Part shown: one piece after another, positions 1 through 6,511 of the stretch
Layout: every line of letters begins with the position of its first letter
Numbering within the stretch: position 1 is the first letter of the stretch
Source: an uncultured Senegalimassilia sp.
GTDB taxonomy: Bacteria; Actinomycetota; Coriobacteriia; Coriobacteriales; Eggerthellaceae
Direction of reading: 5' to 3'
DNA: 6,511 nucleotides
NCBI GenBank assembly: GCA_934661765.1
Contig: CAKUJT010000126.1
Location: 1 to 6,511 of the forward strand
Position numbers and translations under genes: made by a program
The notes under the pieces: model-generated
Seen by the model: the letters and a program-made list of their open reading frames with translations, nothing else
Databases searched by the model: none
What the model was told of the DNA's origin: nothing

Positions 1-2327
1 CTTCCCACAGCTGCTGCCGTACCGGAAACACTGTGAGAATGAGAGCCTCCTGAACGCACGGAATTCCATGTTAGATCCGTACATCCGGTGGAAGCCACAC
101 AACCATTCCAGCTTCCAGATTTTCTCGATGCGATACCACCCAGCGCATGAGTGTGCGCCCCGCCGGATGCAGCTGTACCCGAGACAGAATGACTATGACT
201 CGCCATCTCCGCAGTCGTCAATGTATGCGCCTTTTCACCGCCGGTTTTTCCCAACGTGTTAAACGCAGTATCCGATCCGTTCTTTCCAACCGGGATCCGG
301 CCTCTCAGATCCGGCAGCTGAAACGTGGCATCAGTTCCGCCGGATCCAGCAGCTTCTCCCGTCAAAACTTCATACAGCCGCGGGTATGTCTCGCACGACA
401 CTGTACTTCCGTCGAGCAGCAGCCATCCAGCCGGGATCGCATCGCTGAACCATCCCATCACTGCACCGACCGGGGTCGATCCGAATACCGACATACCGTT
501 CACCGTCAAATCACTTCCTTCTATATGAAGACCACTTCCCAGCGATTCCTCCGGCACGCAGTTGATACCGATCTGATACGCCGGTGTCCCATCCTCATCA
601 GCAAGCTTTCTCATGTAGATCCCCGGACATCCACTGTCCAGTTCCAAACTTACGGTATCTGAAGAAAGCTCATCCGCAACGGTCACTTCCAGTTCAAAAC
701 TGCCGGCCAGAGAAAATCCTTCCGGATCATCCCCGATCACCGGGATCTCCAGCTGATACAGACCTTCCTCATACTTGAAATCCGATGCTAAAACAGCCTT
801 GGTACCTGTCACCCAGCCTTCCGAAGACTTGTCCCGGTACCGGTAGCTGCACGTTTTGATCCCATTCATCACCTGACCGAAGCTTTCATTCCACAACCAT
901 ACTGACATCTTCAGATTGGTTTCCTTTTCCACGCCGTTTTTACGCTCTGCATCTGCGCTCTGGATCATGATGGGTCTATATGATTTCAGCGTCACTTCCT
1001 TCCGCACGGTAGTGTAAAGGCCACGCGTATCATATGCCGTAACGTCGATGGTGTTTCCCCATGCCGGATCTAAAACAAGATCAACATCTCTGTCCGCTGC
1101 ATACGCAGCCTGCACACTGGTACCGCCGCTTTCCAGAAGGTAGGACACCATCTGTGCACTGTTACGCGCTGCCGCCCGGCTGGCTGCCGGTACAGTCACC
1201 TCAAGCTTCGAGTATCCTTCTATCAGGATCCCATCGCTTCCCGTCAGCGCCCGAGCCTGCTGATTTCCATCCTTCCACGTAAAGTCCGAGAACACCGGCT
1301 CACTCCCGGCTACCTGAACGCTCACCGTTTTAGATACGGTCGCGCCCACCTGGCAGATTCCCGTCGCTCCGCCATCGTAATACGAAGTCAGCGTCAGCTG
1401 ACAGTCTGCTTTCGTCAAGGTCGTCATCCGTTCATAGAATGCTGCCGGTATCTCCCAGTGAACCGATTCATCGCTGACTGGTGCTCCCGCTGCCCCCAGA
1501 AGATAACCGCTCAATGCTCCCGAATCAGACTCACCGCGAAAAGAATATGCCAGTGTATGCACATATCCTCCTTTGCGAGATGCCGTGATCGCAAGCTGCT
1601 CCCCTACGTTTACAGCATCCGCGCAGTTCAGTCCATTCGGCTCTACGATCAATACCGTTCCTGAAGCCGTCTTGCTTCCGATGTTGCTTCCGGAAGATCC
1701 ACTGCCCGTATAAGTAGTGACTGTCACCACCACTGCCGCACTGGACTTCCCGCCAAGCGCCGAGTAGACCGCATAGTAAAACGCATCCCCTGAAAATGTA
1801 ACACTGGTCCCTACGCCGGTTTTACTTGCCACCTCAACTCCATTTACCTTCACCGATACAGTATGGGTAAACGAGCTGGAATTTCGACTGATCCCCACGG
1901 TAAAAGGCTCTCCCGCTGTAAAGGATGCCGCCGTCGAGATCCCTGATGCCCGCGGGATCCGGTCCAGCGTAACCGTACCGCTTCCAGAATACGTCCCCGC
2001 CTGGTTCGTTCCCGAATTAGAATACTTTACGCTGATCCCCACCGACCGTGTTCCATCCGCATTGTGCGCCACCGTTTTCGACGCACTGCCGATGGCGATA
2101 TAGCTGCTCTGCCACGTGCCATACCGCTTGATGGAATACGCCGTTCCATCAATGGTTATGGTTCCTGAAAACGTACCGGTCGTCGTATATCCATTGGTTT
2201 TTCTAAAATAAGCCGTTGCCGAAACTACAGACGAGTTTTTCTCCGATCCATTGGAGCTGGAGCTCCACGCCAGATAAGTCGCTGCCGATTTGGACGGCGA
2301 TGAAATACTTATTGTGCCACTTGCCAT
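1..2327 (-). CDS. Phage minor structural protein / tail fibre with DUF859-like N-terminus and tail-collar C-terminus (3' end beyond window)
   Basis: The reading frame opens at an ATG (2325-2327) and stays open for 775 codons to the left edge; the stop lies outside. A TGGAGG site 7 bases upstream of the ATG supports this start. Residues 1-128 are Ser/Thr/Gly-rich beta-type sequence with HNADG (88-92) and DRIPRAS (122-128), the pattern I associate with DUF859-type siphophage structural proteins. A second module follows, with HTLAYSF (257-263) and WEIP (291-294), also typical of that family. A long beta-rich stretch leads to a short shaft-like segment (LTVNGM, 607-612). A phage tail-collar domain then spans about 621-681, with GAVMGWF, IPAGWLLLDG and LPDLRGRIPVG. 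Beyond it the chain is Gly/Ser/His-rich with HSH at 711-713, HTH at 725-727 and HSH at 763-765; in T4 gp12 and gp37, such HxH motifs bind metal ions. As the last gene after the hub, it probably forms a tail-tip fibre or receptor-binding protein. Host receptor unknown. Confidence 0.9.
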   Translation of the reverse strand, partial: MASGTISISSPSKSAATYLAWSSSSNGSEKNSSVVSATAYFRKTNGYTTTGTFSGTITIDGTAYSIKRYGTWQSSYIAIGSASKTVAHNADGTRSVGISVKYSNSGTNQAGTYSGSGTVTLDRIPRASGISTAASFTAGEPFTVGISRNSSSFTHTVSVKVNGVEVASKTGVGTSVTFSGDAFYYAVYSALGGKSSAAVVVTVTTYTGSGSSGSNIGSKTASGTVLIVEPNGLNCADAVNVGEQLAITASRKGGYVHTLAYSFRGESDSGALSGYLLGAAGAPVSDESVHWEIPAAFYERMTTLTKADCQLTLTSYYDGGATGICQVGATVSKTVSVQVAGSEPVFSDFTWKDGNQQARALTGSDGILIEGYSKLEVTVPAASRAAARNSAQMVSYLLESGGTSVQAAYAADRDVDLVLDPAWGNTIDVTAYDTRGLYTTVRKEVTLKSYRPIMIQSADAERKNGVEKETNLKMSVWLWNESFGQVMNGIKTCSYRYRDKSSEGWVTGTKAVLASDFKYEEGLYQLEIPVIGDDPEGFSLAGSFELEVTVADELSSDTVSLELDSGCPGIYMRKLADEDGTPAYQIGINCVPEESLGSGLHIEGSDLTVNGMSVFGSTPVGAVMGWFSDAIPAGWLLLDGSTVSCETYPRLYEVLTGEAAGSGGTDATFQLPDLRGRIPVGKNGSDTAFNTLGKTGGEKAHTLTTAEMASHSHSVSGTAASGGAHTHALGGIASRKSGSWNGCVASTGCTDLTWNSVRSGGSHSHSVSGTAAAVG
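12..44 (-). repeat. Protein-level repeat SHSHSVSGTAA, copy 2 (in collar protein)
   Basis: Residues 762-772 of the collar protein, identical in amino acids to copy 1 but with different codons for several Ser, His, Val and Ala residues. It lies close to the left edge, so further copies may follow outside the window. Confidence 0.8.
168..200 (-). repeat. Protein-level repeat SHSHSVSGTAA, copy 1 (in collar protein)
   Basis: Residues 710-720 of the collar protein. The same 11 residues recur at 762-772, 52 residues later. Most codons differ at synonymous positions between the copies, so the duplication is old or is kept by selection on the protein. It contains an HxH motif of the kind that holds metal ions in trimeric tail fibres. 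Confidence 0.8.
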
Positions 2328-2334
2328 ATTGATT

Positions 2335-2340
2335 CCTCCA
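2335..2340 (-). promoter_or_regulatory. Ribosome binding site of the collar-domain protein gene
   Basis: On the minus strand this reads TGGAGG, 7 bases before the ATG at 2325-2327, in the 35-base gap (2328-2362) after the hub stop. The gap holds no hairpin followed by a T-run and no recognisable promoter, so the gene is probably read through from the hub. Confidence 0.8.
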
Positions 2341-2362
2341 ATCTGTTCATAAAACTACTACC

Positions 2363-5017
2363 CTATTCCCTGATGATCCACATACATGCATTATGCTGAT
2401 CGATAGGGATCATGCTGGTTTTTCCAGAAGACACCTGTCCATCTGAGACCACCCTCCGGACACTTACTCCGTTCACATCGTATTCCACGATACGATTCTG
2501 TCCCGGTCTGTTGTCAGTGATCTTCATGCCCGATGGATCTATAGTAGTCTTCACACCCTGGTCACGATCATCTTCCGGTGCAATGATCAGCATGTCCTTC
2601 GTCAGTTTCACATTGGTGCCGAATACTTCGTTAGACGCCTGATTCCACGTCGTCCCTGCTCCCACGCACAGCATCAGATCCCCGACATAAGCCTTGCCGG
2701 CTTCCACTGCGATATCCAGCTTCATCTCTTTATCATCCGGTACGAACTCATAATGTATCAGTTCCCAGTCCCCGATGATTTCCCGGCTCTCAAACACCAT
2801 GTCTTTTCCCAGCGAGATCTGCAAAGAATGTGCAGCAGGCTTTTTCACACGGCAGGAGAACGTGTGCATCTGTCCAGCGGTAACCGGCACTGTCGTCTTC
2901 AGATAGCTTGGACCTGTTATGCAGAAGGCTCTCTGAGAGATCAGATTGGTACTGTCTATCTCTATGATCGGCTCGCCACCTTCCTTCGTTATCCAGCCGT
3001 CAAACTTATTATCCACTAAATGTCCGGTAGAATTGTATATCAGATTTGTTCCGCCCGTCGAGCTGACAGACGCTTCGATCATCCTGTCCAGCGGCTTGCC
3101 TTTCAGTGCTACCCGCGTGCCGTCGATCCTGGTGCCGTCGCTGGCATTGATAGTCTCGATCACACCTTCGATATCAATGACATCCGCTGCCACGCTTCCT
3201 GACCGTATCATACCAGCTACAATTTTGCCATCGCTGGTCATGGCTGTTTCAAACGGCCCTTCCAGACCATTGGCACTGAAACCCAGTCCGTTTTGATTCC
3301 ATCTCCATACATGACTGTCCGGCTGGATCTTTTTCGTATTAGAAATGTAGATTTCCGATGGCAGTCCATCATCATCATAGGCGAAGGATACCGTCCCTCC
3401 GTTTTTTCCAGTCAGTTTACCGGTAACATCCCTGATTGCCTCCTGCATATCGCTGTACAGTTTTGTGATACGCTGCACCGTCGGCGATGCACTGGAGAAG
3501 CTGGCATCAGATGTCGTCTCTCCCTTCGCTGTGATCTTGGATACGATCCCGCCATCGAAGGTCAAGGTCTGGCTCATGATCGGAATACGATACGAATTTC
3601 CTTCCGTATCCACAGCTGTGATCACATCACCCGCCTGTAATGCCGGATTTCCGCGCCACTGCAGTTCTGCAGGCTGATAGCTCATGCGGTAGTTGATCGC
3701 CGTGCGATACTGCAGCGACCAGGTAAGCCCTGCTGCAGTATCTGTCAGCATCGACTGATCTGCTTTGAGGAGTACAAAATCATGTTTTTTGATTCCCGAA
3801 ACGACATACTGCTCTCCATCCTGTGTCAGGATATCTTCTTCTGAGAAAGACTGTGGTTCTTCACAGACCCACTGGATCAGCCGTGTAAATACAGCCGACG
3901 GGGTCTGTGTTTCTCCTTCTCCTTCAGCATCCGGCTGCAGCGGTATTCCACTGGCGTCAGACAGCTGAAAATCTCTGCTTCCAGCAGAAGTCACCACGAC
4001 GCGATCCGTTGCCAGATTCCATCCAGATAGATCACTTACCCGCAGGATATCACCTCTGCACAAATCCACATCGCGTGCTGCCTTCCAGATGCCATCCCCC
4101 TGGTATTCTGCTTCAAACCCTGATTCCTCCAGCTGCCCGCTGTAAACAGCTGTAAAATTCACCGGCGTCACTTCTGCTATTTTATCTTCCCAGATATCGT
4201 CCAGATAGGTCTTTTTCATAAACGGGTTGGTAAAATTCACGATCACACCGAAACCTCCTCTCCCCTGAGAATAAGAAGTTTCTTCCGTACCGGAAATGAT
4301 CCCGGTCACCGTCAGAGGAGAATCCAGCGTTCTCACAAATCCATTGAGATACTGTTCCTTCGGTGTGATTTCTACATCCGTATCTTCATACCAGCTGAAC
4401 TCCAGCTTGTTTTCTCGATTGAAACGCGCGAAACATCCCATGAGTCCGGCCAGATATCCGATCATCTGACGCAGAGTCAACTCCTGCGGCAGCGCGTCGA
4501 TCTCATAGTCTGCGAATTTCACATCTTCTGCGAATGTCACATCTGCCAGTGCTGCGATTTCCCGCGCGATCACTTCCATCTTCACCGGGAATCCCACGTG
4601 ATCTGCTGCATATGGCTGTTCCAGCAGGCACATGGAGTCATATGCCGTGATAGTCATGCTGCCGCAGCTGCCGTCGCTCTTGACTTCGCTGGGATAAAAT
4701 ACGCCCAGCGGAACATATTCGATCTGGCCGTCATCCAGTGCCAGTCCGCTGAATGCCCGCAGTATCATGTGGTCGTAGTCCAGATCCGATGGGGCCTGGA
4801 TCAGCTTCAAGGTCAGCTTCCCGCAGCAGGCGCTTCCCATGGTGATCACATCCTCGGAGTTGACCATTTCTTCCAGTTCCATGCTGACGATGCAGTCGTC
4901 TCCCTGCAGGGTGCGGATCACCTCACCCTGCAGAGAATACAGACATTCCACCTTCAAACGAAGGCCCCTGTCATCTGCCAGAATCTGTTTCTCATACTTT
5001 TCACTTACTTGCAGCAT
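2363..5017 (-). CDS. Tail-tip (baseplate hub) protein with carbohydrate-binding-like C-terminal domain
   Basis: This large tail protein lies immediately downstream of the distal-tail gene, the usual place for the siphophage hub. Residues are counted from a possible GTG at 5026; I prefer the ATG at 5015-5017 (884 residues) because AGGTGA lies 5 bases before it, whereas the GTG abuts the previous stop and has only AAAGG 3 bases away. Residues 1-285 look like the hub fold of Gp37/Tal-like tail proteins. Residues 445-503, with QWRGNPALQAGDVITAVD and a later FDGG, resume it; about 155 residues lie between. Residues 510-540 may be helical. The segment VWRWNQNGLGFSANG (573-587) followed by TSDGKIVAGMI matches the connector common before the receptor-binding part of such proteins. 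Residues 661-790 resemble a CBM4/9-type jelly roll, followed by NEVFGTNVKL and IDPSGMKI. I see no NlpC/P60, lysozyme or peptidase motif, so wall-degrading activity is not supported. It probably closes the tube end and binds surface glycans. Confidence 0.85.
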   Translation of the reverse strand: MLQVSEKYEKQILADDRGLRLKVECLYSLQGEVIRTLQGDDCIVSMELEEMVNSEDVITMGSACCGKLTLKLIQAPSDLDYDHMILRAFSGLALDDGQIEYVPLGVFYPSEVKSDGSCGSMTITAYDSMCLLEQPYAADHVGFPVKMEVIAREIAALADVTFAEDVKFADYEIDALPQELTLRQMIGYLAGLMGCFARFNRENKLEFSWYEDTDVEITPKEQYLNGFVRTLDSPLTVTGIISGTEETSYSQGRGGFGVIVNFTNPFMKKTYLDDIWEDKIAEVTPVNFTAVYSGQLEESGFEAEYQGDGIWKAARDVDLCRGDILRVSDLSGWNLATDRVVVTSAGSRDFQLSDASGIPLQPDAEGEGETQTPSAVFTRLIQWVCEEPQSFSEEDILTQDGEQYVVSGIKKHDFVLLKADQSMLTDTAAGLTWSLQYRTAINYRMSYQPAELQWRGNPALQAGDVITAVDTEGNSYRIPIMSQTLTFDGGIVSKITAKGETTSDASFSSASPTVQRITKLYSDMQEAIRDVTGKLTGKNGGTVSFAYDDDGLPSEIYISNTKKIQPDSHVWRWNQNGLGFSANGLEGPFETAMTSDGKIVAGMIRSGSVAADVIDIEGVIETINASDGTRIDGTRVALKGKPLDRMIEASVSSTGGTNLIYNSTGHLVDNKFDGWITKEGGEPIIEIDSTNLISQRAFCITGPSYLKTTVPVTAGQMHTFSCRVKKPAAHSLQISLGKDMVFESREIIGDWELIHYEFVPDDKEMKLDIAVEAGKAYVGDLMLCVGAGTTWNQASNEVFGTNVKLTKDMLIIAPEDDRDQGVKTTIDPSGMKITDNRPGQNRIVEYDVNGVSVRRVVSDGQVSSGKTSMIPIDQHNACMWIIRE

Positions 5018-5022
5018 TCCTC

Positions 5023-5028
5023 TCACCT
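5023..5028 (-). promoter_or_regulatory. Ribosome binding site that decides the hub start
   Basis: On the minus strand this reads AGGTGA, overlapping the TAG stop (5027-5029) of the distal-tail gene. It is 5 bases from the ATG at 5015-5017. The alternative GTG (5024-5026) lies inside this site and has only AAAGG (5030-5034) at a 3-base distance, which is too close. The ATG is therefore the better start; the two choices differ by three residues. Confidence 0.6.
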
Positions 5029-5599
5029 ACCTTTCTGTAAACGTAGCCGACAGGTTCTGCCACATCCAGCTGCCGTCCGGCTTCTGACGAAGCATCGGGG
5101 TCGTCCGGTTTCCTACATAAAATTCACTGCGCTTTCTTTCTCCTGTAAGAGCGTCCGGATATTCCAGCAGGAAGAAAACGTCTTCCATCATGCACAGAAG
5201 ACCAGCCATATCATCTCCGCTCAGAGCACCCCAGGAACAGGTCAGCGTCCGTTTACTGGTCATACGGTCCCGAAAATACTGCCCCATCTGATTTCTGCCG
5301 CTGCCTCCGTCAAGATCGGAGATGTCCCACTGCAGACTCTGCGGGTCTTTCAGATCCGTGAAATATCCGAAGACTACCATCTCCCCTTCACGAAACAAAG
5401 CCATGATCTCATCCGCCAGCTTGAAACTGCCGTCTCCTCTCTCTGTGACCGTCACTTCTTCCGGCAGTTCCTGATGTGCACCGGAAGTTTTCATGATCAG
5501 CAGCACATCTCCTGCCGCCAGATCACCGCTGGCTTCCAATAAAAAAGAGCCTCCGCTCAAGGAAGCTCTCATCTGCTGAATCCGTCTTAATATACTCAT
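5027..5599 (-). CDS. Distal-tail-type protein, DUF6711-like, with N-terminal extension
   Basis: This is a 190-residue protein between the tape measure and hub genes, the position of the siphophage distal tail (Dit) protein. The start ATG (5597-5599) has a strong AAGGAGGA site 6-7 bases upstream. Residues 78-190 fit the pattern I recall for DUF6711-type phage proteins: a xxDLDGGSGRN segment (about 94-103), RDRMTSKRTLTCSW (110-123), a hydrophobic helix, then LEYPDALTG (145-153), FYVGNRT (160-166), and a closing W-x-NLSATF. Family members are usually about 110 residues, so residues 1-77 look like an extra N-terminal part of unknown role. It has no signal peptide or membrane segment. Its TAG stop touches the next possible start, implying translational coupling with the hub. 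The family assignment is from remembered pattern; the Dit-like role is inferred from position. Confidence 0.78.
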   Translation of the reverse strand: MSILRRIQQMRASLSGGSFLLEASGDLAAGDVLLIMKTSGAHQELPEEVTVTERGDGSFKLADEIMALFREGEMVVFGYFTDLKDPQSLQWDISDLDGGSGRNQMGQYFRDRMTSKRTLTCSWGALSGDDMAGLLCMMEDVFFLLEYPDALTGERKRSEFYVGNRTTPMLRQKPDGSWMWQNLSATFTER

Positions 5600-5605
5600 T
5601 GCTGT

Positions 5606-5613
5606 TCCTCCTT
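5606..5613 (-). promoter_or_regulatory. Ribosome binding site of the distal-tail gene
   Basis: On the minus strand this reads AAGGAGGA, close to the full anti-Shine-Dalgarno complement, about 7 bases from the ATG at 5597-5599 counted from the AGGAGG core. It lies in the 19-base gap after the tape measure stop. It supports translation of the whole 190-residue protein and not only the shorter conserved part. Confidence 0.85.
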
Positions 5614-5618
5614 TATTC

Positions 5619-6511
5619 CTACACGTGCAGCGGGCTCATACCCGTCTGCTTCACGATACCATTGTGATAACGGATCACCTGTTTTCCGATCTCTTTTCCA
5701 TCCAGATGGTTATTGATATGGAATGTGAAGTTTTCTCCATCGCCTCCGCTCATGGCGCTCTTCACTGCTTCGAATACGCCCCGGGACACGGCTTCCACGA
5801 TCTGTCCGTTGTTCATAACTCCGCTTCGGCTTCCGAAGGATCCTACAAGCTCCGGTCCCCTCTCTCTGGCTATAAACATCTGCCCTGCTTCCAGGATCCC
5901 GCCATCTGCCAGCTTCGGAAGACTCGCCTTCGGGATCAGACTGATGCTGACTCCCGGGATCTTGTTAATGATCTTCACCACTTTGTTAAGTCCTCCAATA
6001 AAGCTGTTGATGATGCCTTGTGCGAATCGTATCACACTGTTGACCGTACTCTTGAATGCACTCCCCACTGCTGAGCCGATCTTCACACCGATGCTCTTGA
6101 AGACGCTGCGGATCTTGTCCCAGATCCCGCTAAAGAAGGATCCTACGTTTGAGAAAGCATTTTTGATAGCCTTCCACGCTCCTCTGAATTTTTCTCCGAA
6201 CCAGTCTGCCACCTTGTCGAAGATCTTATTGATCACGCTCCATATTGCTGAGAAAATGCCCGTTACGAATCCAAGTCCTGCATCAAAGAGTCCTTTGACT
6301 CCTTCCCACATCTTACCGAAGCCTTCCAGGATCTTATCTCCGTTAAGGGTGAAGATACCGACGATCACATCGATGATACCGGAGATAAAGTTCATAGCGC
6401 CTTCTGCAATTCCCATTATGAACTCCCAGACCGTAGTCACTACCATCATGATCTCTTCTCCGAAGTTGTTCCAGATAGCTTTCACGATATCCACTACCGT
6501 GCCGATCACCG
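5619..6511 (-). CDS. Phage tail tape measure protein, C-terminal part (5' end beyond window)
   Basis: The frame is open to the right edge, so the gene starts outside; the GTG at 6507-6509 is an internal valine codon. Counting from it, 296 residues are present. Residues 1-190 are hydrophobic and helical, rich in Gly, Ile, Phe and Trp, with aromatic residues spaced every 11 positions from 53 to 130, a known trait of siphophage tape measure proteins. Hydrophobic stretches at about 23-55 could pass for membrane segments but are usual in this family. The C-terminal domain has the familiar pattern INKIPGVSISLIP (181-193), LADGGILEAGQMFIARE (200-216), GPELVG (218-223) and NNGQIVEAVSRGVFEAV (233-249). 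The protein runs inside the tail tube and sets its length, and can be ejected at infection. It precedes the distal-tail gene by 19 bases. No catalytic domain is seen in this part; any such domain would be upstream. Confidence 0.94.
   Translation of the reverse strand, partial: VIGTVVDIVKAIWNNFGEEIMMVVTTVWEFIMGIAEGAMNFISGIIDVIVGIFTLNGDKILEGFGKMWEGVKGLFDAGLGFVTGIFSAIWSVINKIFDKVADWFGEKFRGAWKAIKNAFSNVGSFFSGIWDKIRSVFKSIGVKIGSAVGSAFKSTVNSVIRFAQGIINSFIGGLNKVVKIINKIPGVSISLIPKASLPKLADGGILEAGQMFIARERGPELVGSFGSRSGVMNNGQIVEAVSRGVFEAVKSAMSGGDGENFTFHINNHLDGKEIGKQVIRYHNGIVKQTGMSPLHV

Noticed and set aside
1..200. Variable region of a diversity-generating retroelement at the end of the tail fibre
   Set aside because: Such elements act on tail-protein C-termini, but no reverse transcriptase, template repeat or near-identical adenine-varying repeat is seen. 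The two HSH repeats differ at synonymous positions and not only at adenines. The true C-terminus is outside the window.
147..662. 171-codon open frame on the plus strand
   Set aside because: It is in exact codon register opposite the collar-domain gene, which reads as a clear known domain. The plus-strand product is Arg/Ser/His-rich with no recognisable motif.
2309..2350. 13-residue reading frame (MNRLEESIWQVAQ) across the hub/collar gene gap
   Set aside because: It has no ribosome site of its own, overlaps the collar gene start, and is explained by the leader containing TGGAGG.
2328..2362. Possible terminator or promoter between the hub and collar genes
   Set aside because: The 35 bases contain no inverted repeat with a T-run and no convincing -35/-10 pair.
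2363..5017. Tail-associated lysin or endopeptidase activity in the hub protein
   Set aside because: Some hub proteins carry such domains, but I see no NlpC/P60, lysozyme, or metallopeptidase signature; the added domain resembles a carbohydrate-binding module instead.
4598..5542. 314-codon open frame on the plus strand
   Set aside because: It lies antisense to both the hub and distal-tail genes and crosses their junction. Its product is rich in His, Gln and Ser and matches no family I know, whereas both minus-strand genes have recognisable domains and ribosome sites.
6507..6509. GTG as the start of the right-hand gene
   Set aside because: The frame continues to the window edge, there is no room for a ribosome site, and the protein is clearly only the C-terminal part of a much longer tape measure family.

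Overview
The window is a piece of a tailed-phage (siphophage-type) structural module, most likely a prophage in a Bacillota/Clostridia host. I infer the host from strong Shine-Dalgarno sites (AAGGAGGA, TGGAGG), moderate base composition, and tail proteins that resemble those of phages and prophages of gut Clostridia. No chromosomal gene, integrase or attachment site is visible, so prophage versus free phage cannot be settled here.

All four genes lie on the minus strand and are transcribed from right to left: (1) the C-terminal 296 residues of a tape measure protein, entering from the right edge (5619-6511); (2) a 190-residue distal-tail-type protein (5027-5599); (3) a tail-tip hub protein of about 884 residues with a carbohydrate-binding-like C-terminal domain (2363-5017); (4) a large minor structural protein with a DUF859-like N-terminus and a phage tail-collar C-terminus (1-2327). 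The fourth gene has no stop codon in the window and runs off the left edge, so it is easily missed by ORF finding, but its frame is open for 775 codons.

The gaps are 19, 0 and 35 bases. I see no terminator or promoter in them, so the genes probably form one late-operon segment. The order tape measure, distal tail, hub, fibre/collar protein is the usual siphophage tail-assembly order. The tape measure sets tube length, the distal tail protein caps the tube, the hub forms the tip, and the collar protein, perhaps with the hub's binding domain, contacts the cell surface.

I found no evidence of a new defence, mobile or RNA-based system. The points worth a second look are within the proteins: a probable insertion in the hub, an N-terminal extension on the distal-tail protein, an exact 11-residue aromatic periodicity in the tape measure, and duplicated HSH motifs in the collar protein. 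There is no stretch over 300 bases without a gene.
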